From Oscillospiraceae bacterium (GTDB taxonomy: Bacteria > Bacillota > Clostridia > Oscillospirales > Ruminococcaceae), in contig JAQXFT010000023.1 in the NCBI GenBank assembly GCA_029005335.1, positions 1 through 8,721 on the forward strand: a stretch of DNA of 8,721 bases, given 5' to 3'. Shown here piece after piece: positions 1-6,351 of the stretch. Within the stretch, counting starts at the first letter, position 1; every line of letters starts with the position of its first letter. A program made the translations under genes and the position numbers. The notes below the pieces were generated by a model that did not search any database, had not been told where the DNA came from, and saw only the letters and a program-made list of their open reading frames with translations.

Positions 1-1
1 T

Positions 2-211
2 GAGGAACAGCTCTCAGGAAAATATTTTGAAAAAGGCTGTTTCAGTATATTCAGCGGAATAGTCCTTAAATCGGCTTTCGGAAGCTCTGAACCCGATAAG
101 GACGAGCTTGAGTTCCTGTCAGCATTTTCAAGGGAGCTTTCCGTAAATATCCTTAAAAAATCAAATATATTCATGAAAATATATCTCAGATTTTTTAATG
201 TTCTTGTATAG
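2..211 (+). CDS. C-terminal fragment of an unrecognised protein
   Basis: An open frame enters from the left edge and ends at TAG 209-211, giving the last 69 residues of a protein. I do not recognise the family. The fragment has a Phe/Gly-rich stretch around residues 14-27, an acidic patch (EPDKDELEF) and a basic, hydrophobic tail that could be helical, ending in FFNVLV. Codon use matches the next gene. The stop codon abuts the GGAGG of the following membrane-protein gene, so the two are probably co-transcribed and translationally coupled. A regulator or an enzyme tail are both possible, and the sequence does not decide between them. The reality of the reading frame is fairly secure; its function is unknown. 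Confidence 0.6.
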   Translation, partial: EEQLSGKYFEKGCFSIFSGIVLKSAFGSSEPDKDELEFLSAFSRELSVNILKKSNIFMKIYLRFFNVLV

Positions 212-215
212 GAGG
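211..215 (+). promoter_or_regulatory. Ribosome binding site that decides the start of the DUF308 gene
   Basis: GGAGG at 211-215 lies 2 nt before an ATG at 218 and 8 nt before an in-frame ATG at 224. Normal Shine-Dalgarno spacing favours 224. Its first base is the last base of the upstream stop codon. Confidence 0.7.
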
Positions 216-223
216 AAATGTTT

Positions 224-775
224 ATGAATATCAGAAATTTTCGCTACAGCTTTGAAATTATACTTATTATACTTGGTATAATAATTATAGTGAATCCGGC
301 AATAATCAACACGATTTTCAATATTTTCGGTGCAGTGATAGTGCTTTATAACGTGCTTAAATTTGTAATGGGAAAGCTTGGAAAAGCTCCGGAATATCCG
401 GTATCAAGATTTATAATCGGAATATTTATAGGTATCGGAGTAGCTGCAATCCCACATTTTATAGGCTTTGGAATACCGCTTGTTCTGGGAGCATTCGTAC
501 TCTATAATGGTATTGAAAGGCTTATTCAGGCATATAAGATTAAACAGCACAGCGGAAAATATGGAACTTCCCTGATAATAGGAGCAGTATTTGCACTGAT
601 AGGAATAATAGTTATGATAAATCCATTCAGTACCTCAAAGTTTCTTTTCAGGATTCTCGGAATAGTTCTTGCGGGTCAGGGAGTATTGAGAATAGCATCT
701 GATATGAGAATAAGAAAACAGAATGAGGATATTATTCCGGATATTATTGAAGGAGTATTTCACGAGAAGAAGTAA
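224..775 (+). CDS. DUF308/HdeD-like six-helix membrane protein
   Basis: This 183-residue integral membrane protein resembles the DUF308 (HdeD-like) family. Six hydrophobic segments can be seen at about residues 10-22, 27-48, 61-80, 84-104, 115-131 and 138-156. An internal repeat is visible: a helix ending in 'GIIIIVNP' (residues 18-25) recurs as 'GIIVMINP' (127-134), each followed by a second helix. The C-terminus is a charged cytoplasm-like tail. The start at 224 is chosen over 218 because of ribosome-binding-site spacing. HdeD in E. coli is linked to acid resistance, but DUF308 proteins in Clostridia have no settled role, so no function is assigned. It is probably the last gene of an operon entering from the left, since it is coupled to the upstream gene and followed directly by a terminator. 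Confidence 0.8.
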   Translation: MNIRNFRYSFEIILIILGIIIIVNPAIINTIFNIFGAVIVLYNVLKFVMGKLGKAPEYPVSRFIIGIFIGIGVAAIPHFIGFGIPLVLGAFVLYNGIERLIQAYKIKQHSGKYGTSLIIGAVFALIGIIVMINPFSTSKFLFRILGIVLAGQGVLRIASDMRIRKQNEDIIPDIIEGVFHEKK

Positions 776-782
776 AAAAACA

Positions 783-810
783 GCGGTTCAGAGAATGAAC
801 CGCCTTTTTT
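783..810. terminator. Bidirectional intrinsic terminator between convergent genes
   Basis: An 8-bp perfect stem (GCGGTTCA 783-790 with TGAACCGC 796-803) closes a 5-nt GAGAA loop. T6 follows on the + strand (805-810) and A7 precedes it (774-780), giving a U-tract on the opposite strand too. It fills the 45-nt gap between the DUF308 gene and upp and can end transcription from both sides. Confidence 0.9.
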
Positions 811-820
811 ATGGATTTTT

Positions 821-1450
821 TTACTTTGTTCCGAACATTCTGTCACCGGCATCACCGACTCCGGGAACTATGAATTTATTTTCATTGAGACATTCGTCCA
901 TAACTCCGGCGTATATGTCAACATCGGGGTGACTTTTCTTTATAGCTTCAACGCCCTCGGGACAGCATATAATGCACATAAACTTTATATTTGTAACTCC
1001 CAGGCTTTTCAGTTCGTCGATAGCTGTGCAGGCTGAAAATCCTGTTGCGAGCATAGGGTCAACGACAACGACATCACGCTCTGAAATATCATCAGGGAAT
1101 TTGGAGTAATATTTTACGGGTTTATGTGTATCGGGGTCACGGAAAAGCCCGATATGACCTATTTTAGCAGCCGGAATAAGAGTTGTTATACCGTCTACCA
1201 TTCCGAGGCCTGCTCTGAGAATCGGTACAAATGCCATTTTTCTGCCTGAAATGATTTTTGATTTTGCAACGGCAAGAGGAGTTTCAAGTTCAATTTCTTT
1301 AAGAGGCAAGTCACGTGTAGCCTCATAGCAGATGAGCATAGCGATTTCAGAAACAAGCTCTCTGAATTCCTTAGTGCCAGTATTTCTGTCTCTCATGAGA
1401 GAAATTTTGTGTTGAATAAGAGGGTGGTCAATAATGTGCAGTCCTGCCAT
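821..1450 (-). CDS. upp: Uracil phosphoribosyltransferase
   Basis: This enzyme converts uracil and PRPP to UMP and diphosphate, a cytoplasmic pyrimidine salvage step. The 209-residue length is standard for bacterial UPRT. Visible motifs are ILRAGLGMVDG at 77-87, the PRPP-binding loop VVVVDPMLATGFS at 127-139, and the C-terminal uracil-binding region with Y180, D185, LN 188-189 and PGVGDAGDR at 196-204. The residue after ATG in the PRPP loop is Phe138, where E. coli has Gly (ATGGS). The start is supported by AGGAGG at 1459-1464, 8 nt upstream. It lies 24 nt downstream of rpiB on the same strand and is the last gene before the terminator at 783-810, so the two are almost certainly one transcript. 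Confidence 0.96.
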   Translation of the reverse strand: MAGLHIIDHPLIQHKISLMRDRNTGTKEFRELVSEIAMLICYEATRDLPLKEIELETPLAVAKSKIISGRKMAFVPILRAGLGMVDGITTLIPAAKIGHIGLFRDPDTHKPVKYYSKFPDDISERDVVVVDPMLATGFSACTAIDELKSLGVTNIKFMCIICCPEGVEAIKKSHPDVDIYAGVMDECLNENKFIVPGVGDAGDRMFGTK

Positions 1451-1474
1451 AGTCAGAACCTCCTTTTGTTTATA

Positions 1475-1909
1475 TTATTTATTTTCGAGTTCAGTAATAA
1501 GGTCGATACGTTTCTGATGTCTTCCGCCTTCAAAGTCTGTTGTCAGGAAAATCTGAGCCAGTTCGAGAGCAAGTCCGGAAGCTATAACCCTTGCACCCAT
1601 GCACATAACGTTTGAATCGTTGTGAAGTCGGGTATATTTAGTTGAAAAGCAATCGGAGCAGAGTGCAGCACGTATGCCTTTAATTTTGTTGGCGGCAATG
1701 GACATTCCGATACCAGTACCGCAAATCAGTATGCCTTTATCGCATCTGCCGGAAGTAACTTCACCGCATACAGCTTCAGCGATAACAGGATAGTCACAGC
1801 GTTCACCGTTACAGCCCATATCCTTGAATTCAAAGCCCTGTTCTGAAAGAGCTTCAATAAGAGCATTTTTAAGTTCAAAGCCGGCATGGTCGCAACCAAT
1901 AGCAATCAT
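1475..1909 (-). CDS. rpiB: Ribose-5-phosphate isomerase B
   Basis: RpiB interconverts ribulose 5-phosphate and ribose 5-phosphate in the non-oxidative pentose phosphate pathway; some homologues in the RpiB/LacAB family act on other sugar phosphates. At 144 residues it has normal length. Diagnostic parts are GCDHAG at 5-10, DYP at 39-41, the catalytic-cysteine and anion-hole segment CGTGIGMSIAANK at 63-75 (Cys63), the HND segment at 96-98 with His96 as the likely ring-opening base, GARV at 105-108, and a late GGRH. Cys63 and His96 align with the known catalytic pair of E. coli RpiB. AGGAG lies about 9 nt before the ATG. It is followed closely by upp. Ribose 5-phosphate is the precursor of PRPP, the co-substrate of Upp, so the pairing makes metabolic sense. 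Confidence 0.95.
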   Translation of the reverse strand: MIAIGCDHAGFELKNALIEALSEQGFEFKDMGCNGERCDYPVIAEAVCGEVTSGRCDKGILICGTGIGMSIAANKIKGIRAALCSDCFSTKYTRLHNDSNVMCMGARVIASGLALELAQIFLTTDFEGGRHQKRIDLITELENK

Positions 1910-1947
1910 TTATAAAATCTCCTTTCATAAAAAAATAAGTTATACAT

Positions 1948-1976
1948 ATTATATCATATACCGACACAAAAATCAA
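1948..1976 (-). promoter_or_regulatory. Predicted promoter of rpiB-upp
   Basis: Read on the minus strand, TTGATT (1971-1976), a 17-nt spacer and TATAAT (1948-1953) form a sigma-A-type promoter. The -10 is preceded by TGA, an extended -10. The -35 overlaps the tsaB stop codon. The predicted start lies about 30 nt upstream of the rpiB ATG. No terminator separates tsaB from it, so readthrough from fhs-tsaE-tsaB may add to expression. Confidence 0.65.
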
Positions 1977-2665
1977 GAATTTTGTGAAGCTTTTTCCAAA
2001 TCTTTTTCAGCCTTGACTTTCTGCATATATGATACATTGAGGAGGTCGGGAGAAATACTCTGTTTTCCGGCGGAGGCAAGGCAGACTCCGTATGCATTCT
2101 GAAGTCTTGTATTCGGAGGTGCAGTCAGAAAGAGTTCGGATTTATATTTTTCGCAGAAATCCTCAGCACCGTCACCGCAGAGCAGTACAGGCATTGCATT
2201 TGATGAGAGAAAATCAGCGAGTTCCTCATCGGGTATGATTTTTTCATTCATAATCATTTCGGGAATGAATTTTTTCACAGAATATACAGCAGTATATACA
2301 AGGTTGTTACGGGCTTTCATAACGGGACAGATTATTCCCTGAAAAGCTGTATTATTGTATACAAGGCTTTCGAGAGTAGAAACTCCGCATACTCTGCAAT
2401 CAGCACCGAAAGCCATAGCTTTTACTGAGGCTATACCTATTCTCAGACCGGTATAAGAGCCGGGGCCGTTAGCAACAGCTATTACGTCAATATCCCTGAC
2501 AGATTTTCCGGCTTTTTCAAGAACGTCACTGCAAAGGGGCATAATTACCTGAGAATGGGTAAGGCTTGTATATATAGAAGCTTCTGAGAGAAAAATTCTG
2601 TTATCGGAATCATATACGGCAACAGAAGCAGTTTTTCCTGAAGTATCCATGCCGAGAATCAGCAC
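1973..2665 (-). CDS. tsaB: tRNA threonylcarbamoyladenosine biosynthesis protein TsaB
   Basis: TsaB (formerly YeaZ) is the ASKHA-fold partner of TsaD. With TsaE it forms the complex that transfers the threonylcarbamoyl group to A37 of ANN-decoding tRNAs. The 230-residue length fits the family. Visible hallmarks are the N-terminal nucleotide-fold motif GMDTS at 5-9, HS at 37-38, the signature GPGSYTGLR at 67-75, and a C-terminal Y-x(6)-AE segment (YMQKVKAEKD) typical of TsaB. The usual LDAR stretch reads MKAR here (116-119). Translation starts at GTG 2663-2665, with GAGGTG about 7 nt upstream. The start overlaps the end of tsaE by 7 nt, indicating coupling. tsaD is not in this window. Confidence 0.93.
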   Translation of the reverse strand: MLILGMDTSGKTASVAVYDSDNRIFLSEASIYTSLTHSQVIMPLCSDVLEKAGKSVRDIDVIAVANGPGSYTGLRIGIASVKAMAFGADCRVCGVSTLESLVYNNTAFQGIICPVMKARNNLVYTAVYSVKKFIPEMIMNEKIIPDEELADFLSSNAMPVLLCGDGAEDFCEKYKSELFLTAPPNTRLQNAYGVCLASAGKQSISPDLLNVSYMQKVKAEKDLEKASQNS

Positions 2666-3093
2666 TGAAAATCACCTCTTTTATTGTCTATGTTTATTTC
2701 ACGTGTATTGTCATCTATATATTTTATATCTATATAGATTGTATCATCAGGGAGAATATCAGCTATATTTTCAGACCATTCTATAGCAAATATACTTTTT
2801 TCGAGCGGATAGTCATAATAGCCTGTAGATTCCAAATCATCAGAATTTTCAATTCTGTACATATCAAAGTGATAGAGAGTAAGATTTTCTCCTCTGTATT
2901 CGTTTACGAGAGCGAATGTCGGAGAGGTGACAACATCTCCGATACCCAGACCCTTTGCGACACCTCTTGTAAAAGTAGTTTTTCCCGCACCCAATCCGCC
3001 TTTATAGGCGATAATATCGCCTGCTTTAAGAGCTTTTGCAATTTTTTCTGCTGTCTGAATAGTTTCCTCAGGGGAATGAGAAATAAATTTCAA
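2659..3093 (-). CDS. tsaE: tRNA threonylcarbamoyladenosine biosynthesis ATPase TsaE
   Basis: TsaE (formerly YjeE) is the P-loop ATPase that drives turnover of the TsaB-TsaD t6A complex. The 144 residues carry the Walker A motif GGLGAGKTTF at 32-41, the switch-like TSPTF at 56-60, the HFDMYR block at 75-80 and the conserved EW at 105-106, all typical of the family. The start must be TTG 3091-3093: an in-frame TGA lies at 3100-3102, and the only internal Met is residue 78, beyond Walker A. A GGAAGTG sequence sits 7 nt upstream. It starts 16 nt after the fhs stop and overlaps tsaB, so the three genes appear to form one transcript. Confidence 0.94.
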   Translation of the reverse strand: MKFISHSPEETIQTAEKIAKALKAGDIIAYKGGLGAGKTTFTRGVAKGLGIGDVVTSPTFALVNEYRGENLTLYHFDMYRIENSDDLESTGYYDYPLEKSIFAIEWSENIADILPDDTIYIDIKYIDDNTREINIDNKRGDFQC

Positions 3094-3100
3094 AGAAAAT

Positions 3101-3107
3101 CACTTCC
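3101..3107 (-). promoter_or_regulatory. Ribosome binding site supporting the TTG start of tsaE
   Basis: GGAAGTG on the minus strand lies 7 nt before TTG 3091-3093. Its last bases overlap the in-frame TGA (3100-3102) that excludes any longer reading, so site and stop together fix the start. Confidence 0.6.
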
Positions 3108-3109
3108 AA

Positions 3110-4786
3110 TCAGAAAAGTCCGGAGATATTGCCGTTGTTGTCGCAGTCGATTTTCATAGCCGAAGGAACTTTCGGAAGACCGGGCATAGTGAGTATATCA
3201 CCGGTATATATTACAATAAATCCTGCACCTGATGATAATTTAGCATCACGGACAGTAATTCTGAAATTTTCGGGCTTTCCGAGAAGTGAAGGATTATCCG
3301 AAAGCGAATACTGTGTTTTTGCGATACATACAGGCAGGTGTCCGAATCCGAGCTTTTCTATTTCAGCAATCGACTTTTCAGCCTGAGCGGTATAATTTAC
3401 GCCGTCAGCACGATAAATTTCCCTTGCAACGGTTTCAATTTTATCCCTGACAGGCATATCTGTATCATATATAGGTCTGAACTGATTATTTCCGGAACAG
3501 AGCTGAATTGTTTCGCATACTTTTTCTGCAAGGTCAGTACCGCCTGCACCGCCCTTTGCAAATACTTCGCACATTGAAACTTCAACGCCCATATCAGCAC
3601 AGAATTTTTCAACAAACCGGATTTCATCATCAGTATCAGAGCCGAATCTGTTTATAGCTACAACTACCGGAATATGATATTTATACATATTTTCGATATG
3701 CGTTCTGAGGTTTTCAATACCCTTTTCGAGTGCCGGAAGATTTTCGGAGCTTAATGCTGATTTCGGTACACCGCCGTTATATTTCAATGCCCTGATAGTT
3801 GCAACCATTACAACACATGAGGGAACAAGTCCGCCGTAACGGCATTTTATATCGAAGAATTTTTCAGCACCCAAATCAGAACCGAATCCGGCTTCTGTAA
3901 TGCAGTAGTCACCGAGCTTCAGGGCAAGCTTTGTGGCACGGATTGAGTTACAGCCATGAGCGATATTTGCAAAAGGGCCTCCGTGAATAAGAGCCGGATT
4001 GTTTTCGAGAGTCTGGACGAGATTAGGCTTGAGAGCATCTTTTAAAAGTGCGGTCATAGCTCCGCAGCAGCCGAGTTCCCTTGCGAAAACAGGTTCACCG
4101 TCAAGATTATATGCCACGAGTATATTTTCGAGACGCTTTTTCAAATCCGAGAGGTCAGAAGCAAGGCATAGTATAGCCATAACTTCGGAGGCAACAGTAA
4201 TCTGAAATCCGTCCTCACGGGGAACGCCGTTTATTTTTCCGCCGAGACCTACTATAATATTTCTCAATGCACGGTCATTCATATCGAGACAGCGTTTGAA
4301 CATAATTCTTCTCTGGTCGATTTTAAGTTCATTTCCCTGCTGAAGATGATTGTCTATAACCGCACAGAGCAGATTATTTGCAGAAGTTATAGCGTGCATA
4401 TCACCGGTAAAATGCAGGTTTATATCCTCCATAGGGACAACCTGAGAATAACCTCCTCCGGCAGCACCGCCTTTGATTCCGAATACAGGGCCCAGAGATG
4501 GTTCACGGAGTGCAAGAACGGCTTTTTTACCGATTTCAGCCATAGCCTCAGCGAGACCTACACTTACAGTAGTTTTACCTTCACCGGCAGGAGTAGGATT
4601 TATAGCAGTAACAAGTATAAGTTTTCCGTCGGGTTCTGAAGCGAGCTTTGAATAAAGGGATTCTGAGAGCTTGGCCTTATAGTGTCCGTAGGGTTCAAAA
4701 TCATCGGGGGAGATTCCCAGATTTCCGGCAATTTCGTCAATGCGTTTCATATCCGCATTCTGAGCGATTTCAATATCTGATAACAT
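3110..4786 (-). CDS. fhs: Formate-tetrahydrofolate ligase (10-formyl-THF synthetase)
   Basis: This enzyme joins formate to tetrahydrofolate with ATP to give 10-formyl-THF, which feeds purine synthesis, initiator-tRNA formylation and, in acetogens, the methyl branch of the Wood-Ljungdahl pathway. The 558-residue length is standard. Visible motifs are the P-loop TPAGEGKTT at 65-73, REPSLGP at 94-100, the family signature GIKGGAAGGGY at 103-113, and the second signature VATIRALKYNGG in the middle of the protein. GGAGGT is 6 nt before the ATG. It is the first gene of the minus-strand cluster, with its own promoter. No other Wood-Ljungdahl gene is in the window, so a purine or one-carbon supply role is the safer reading. 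Open frames inside it, such as 3397-3630, are shadows. Confidence 0.97.
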   Translation of the reverse strand: MLSDIEIAQNADMKRIDEIAGNLGISPDDFEPYGHYKAKLSESLYSKLASEPDGKLILVTAINPTPAGEGKTTVSVGLAEAMAEIGKKAVLALREPSLGPVFGIKGGAAGGGYSQVVPMEDINLHFTGDMHAITSANNLLCAVIDNHLQQGNELKIDQRRIMFKRCLDMNDRALRNIIVGLGGKINGVPREDGFQITVASEVMAILCLASDLSDLKKRLENILVAYNLDGEPVFARELGCCGAMTALLKDALKPNLVQTLENNPALIHGGPFANIAHGCNSIRATKLALKLGDYCITEAGFGSDLGAEKFFDIKCRYGGLVPSCVVMVATIRALKYNGGVPKSALSSENLPALEKGIENLRTHIENMYKYHIPVVVAINRFGSDTDDEIRFVEKFCADMGVEVSMCEVFAKGGAGGTDLAEKVCETIQLCSGNNQFRPIYDTDMPVRDKIETVAREIYRADGVNYTAQAEKSIAEIEKLGFGHLPVCIAKTQYSLSDNPSLLGKPENFRITVRDAKLSSGAGFIVIYTGDILTMPGLPKVPSAMKIDCDNNGNISGLF

Positions 4787-4800
4787 AACAATACCTCCGG

Positions 4801-4817
4801 TTATTAATGATTAACAA
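4801..4817. promoter_or_regulatory. Candidate operator palindrome in the fhs leader
   Basis: A perfect TTAAT-G-ATTAA core (4804-4814) extends outward by two more pairs after one mismatch. It lies between the predicted fhs -10 and the ribosome binding site, over the expected transcription start. It is AT-rich, so chance is possible. No regulator is assigned. Confidence 0.3.
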
Positions 4818-4821
4818 TAAT

Positions 4822-4850
4822 ATTATATCATCTTTTCTGAATAAATGCAA
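4822..4850 (-). promoter_or_regulatory. Predicted promoter of the fhs operon
   Basis: On the minus strand TATAAT (4822-4827) is preceded by TGA, making an extended -10. A weak -35, TTGCAT (4845-4850), is 17 nt upstream. The context TGATATAATAT is identical to that of the rpiB promoter. The predicted leader is only about 30 nt, too short for a riboswitch. Confidence 0.65.
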
Positions 4851-4870
4851 GAAAAATTCTCTGAAAAAGC

Positions 4871-4899
4871 TTGACATACTAAAAATAATGTGTTAAAAT
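4871..4899 (+). promoter_or_regulatory. Predicted promoter of the zur-znuACB operon
   Basis: A perfect TTGACA (4871-4876) is followed after 17 nt by TAAAAT (4894-4899), with TGT just before it (extended -10). Transcription should start near 4906. This is the strongest promoter-like match in the window and diverges from the fhs promoter. Confidence 0.8.
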
Positions 4900-4900
4900 T

Positions 4901-4925
4901 GAAAATGAAAATCGTTTTCATATTC
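4901..4925. promoter_or_regulatory. Fur-family (probable Zur) operator
   Basis: The core TGAAAAT-C-GTTTTCA (4906-4920) is a near-perfect 7-1-7 palindrome of the kind bound by Fur, Zur and PerR. Symmetry continues to 25 bp, with one mismatched pair (4904/4922). It starts 7 nt after the -10 and covers the predicted transcription start, where a bound repressor would block RNA polymerase. The gene for a Fur-family protein begins 15 nt downstream of it, so autoregulation is the natural reading. The match to the B. subtilis Fur consensus is closer than to its Zur consensus; the Zur assignment rests on the operon content. Confidence 0.75.
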
Positions 4926-4939
4926 GGAGTGATAAAAAA

Positions 4940-5353
4940 ATGTACAATACCAGACAAAAGGAAAATCTTTTAAAATTTCTCCGTGAAAATTCATCGGAGC
5001 ATATTACAGTGCAGAAAATCTGTAATTTTATGAGCAATGCCGGAACTCCTGTAGGTACGGCTACAGTATATCGTCAGCTTGATAAGCTTGTTGAACAGGG
5101 AACTGTCAGGAAATATCTTCTTGACGGACGCTCCGGAGCATGCTATCAGTATACCGGAAATGACAGTGAATGCTGTGAACACTATCATTTGAAATGTATT
5201 ATATGCGGAAAGCTGATACATCTTGACTGTGAATTTCTGAATAATATAAATTCGCATATTCTTGAACATCATGGCTTTGTTGTTGACAATTCCAAAACTG
5301 TATTTTATGGTCAGTGCAGTGAATGTCTGAAAGGGGATAAAAATCATAAATGA
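4940..5353 (+). CDS. zur: Fur-family metal-dependent repressor, probable zinc regulator Zur
   Basis: A 137-residue Fur-superfamily DNA-binding repressor. The winged-helix domain occupies about residues 1-75, with the recognition-helix signature GTATVYRQLDKLVEQG at 39-54. The dimerisation and metal-binding half follows: candidate metal ligands C79, H81, H83, H94, C97 and H110/H111, and two structural-zinc pairs, CIIC (86-89) and CSEC (126-129). The family senses Fe, Zn, Mn or peroxide. Zinc is inferred from the directly overlapping znuACB genes, not from a residue that settles the matter. GGAG at 4926-4929 precedes the ATG by about 10 nt, and a Fur-type operator overlaps its transcription start. 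The stop overlaps the znuA start in ATGA. PerR- or Fur-like specificity remains the alternative. Confidence 0.88.
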   Translation: MYNTRQKENLLKFLRENSSEHITVQKICNFMSNAGTPVGTATVYRQLDKLVEQGTVRKYLLDGRSGACYQYTGNDSECCEHYHLKCIICGKLIHLDCEFLNNINSHILEHHGFVVDNSKTVFYGQCSECLKGDKNHK

Positions 5354-6351
5354 GAAAAAAGGCATTATTTACAACAATATTGCTGTGTATGTCAGTATTT
5401 ACAGGGTGTACGCAGGCAAATGCAGATTACAGCGAAAGTGATGGATTATCAATAGTAACAACATGCTTTCCGCCATATGATTTTGCGAGAGCAGTAAAAG
5501 GTGATTCTGATGATATAACAATGCTTCTTTGTCCGGGAGCAGAAGCTCACTCCTATGAGCCTACACCGCTTGATATACTCAGAATACAGCAGTGTGATGT
5601 ATTTATATATATAGGCGGTGAGGGAGAAGTATGGGCAGATGAAATTCTTGAATCCATGGATACTTCCGATAAGTATATACTAAAACTTTCCGATTATGCG
5701 GAACTTCTTGAGGAAGCCGATATTCCGGGAGCAAATTCTGCTCATGAACATCATCACCATCACCACAATGATGAACATGATGACGAGCATGAAGAAGACG
5801 AAGAAGAACATGAATGTGAATTTGACGAACATATCTGGACATCTCCCGAAAATGCTATCAGTATGACTAATGCAGTATGCGAAGCTTTATGTAAAGTCAA
5901 TCCGGAGGATTCGGATAAATACATATCAAATGCCGGAAGCTATACAGATAAAATTCAGAAGCTTGACAGCGATTTCAGGGAAATGATTTCGGGAACTTCC
6001 GAAAATCTGATAGTAATGGGCGACAGATTTCCTTTCCGTTATCTTGCGGACGAATATAATCTTGAATACTATTCAGCATTCAGCGGTTGCAGTTCGGAAA
6101 CAGAACCGGGTGTATACACAATGGCATTTCTGATTGACAAGATACTTGAAAATGATGTAAAAAATGTATTTTGTCTGGAATTTTCAACAAGAAAGATTGC
6201 TGAAAAGCTTTCCGGTGCGACCGGTGCAGATATTCTGACATTGTATTCCTGCAATAACGTATCCGGAGATGATTTTGAAAATAATGTCACATATATAGAT
6301 TTGATGTACCGTAATTTAAACAGCTTAAAGGAGGCTTTGTATAATGAGTAA
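5350..6351 (+). CDS. znuA: Zinc ABC transporter substrate-binding lipoprotein (ZnuA-type)
   Basis: The solute receptor of a cluster A-I metal ABC importer, anchored outside the membrane. Residues 1-19 form a lipoprotein signal peptide with lipobox FTGC (Cys20). Likely metal ligands are H67 in AHSYEP, H161 in DEHIWTSPENA, and an acidic residue near E277. The segment that carries the third histidine in classical ZnuA reads GDRFPFRYLADEY (224-236), so D225 may take that place. Between the first two ligands lies a loop (132-161) with six consecutive histidines (134-139) and many Asp/Glu, typical of zinc-type rather than manganese-type receptors. Length (333) fits. The start overlaps zur by 4 nt; a weak AAGGGG lies about 13 nt upstream, so coupled initiation is likely. 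Manganese transport is less likely but not excluded. Confidence 0.92.
   Translation: MRKKALFTTILLCMSVFTGCTQANADYSESDGLSIVTTCFPPYDFARAVKGDSDDITMLLCPGAEAHSYEPTPLDILRIQQCDVFIYIGGEGEVWADEILESMDTSDKYILKLSDYAELLEEADIPGANSAHEHHHHHHNDEHDDEHEEDEEEHECEFDEHIWTSPENAISMTNAVCEALCKVNPEDSDKYISNAGSYTDKIQKLDSDFREMISGTSENLIVMGDRFPFRYLADEYNLEYYSAFSGCSSETEPGVYTMAFLIDKILENDVKNVFCLEFSTRKIAEKLSGATGADILTLYSCNNVSGDDFENNVTYIDLMYRNLNSLKEALYNE

Noticed and set aside
723..932. A + strand open frame spanning the DUF308 end, the terminator and the upp end
   Set aside because: It runs through a strong terminator hairpin and lies antisense to upp, with no ribosome binding site or recognisable product.
3397..3630. A 77-codon minus-strand frame inside fhs
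   Set aside because: It is a shifted frame within an intact 558-residue fhs; no frameshift in fhs is needed to explain it.
4787..4821. A possible folate-sensing riboswitch before fhs
   Set aside because: The predicted leader is only about 30 nt and holds just the palindrome and ribosome binding site, far too short for a THF aptamer.
4940..5353. The regulator as PerR or an iron Fur
   Set aside because: Not excluded by sequence, but the direct overlap with znuA and the His-rich receptor make a zinc sensor the better reading.
4991..5365. A 124-codon minus-strand frame opposite the regulator gene
   Set aside because: It is antisense to a clear Fur-family gene with intact motifs and reads as compositional shadow.
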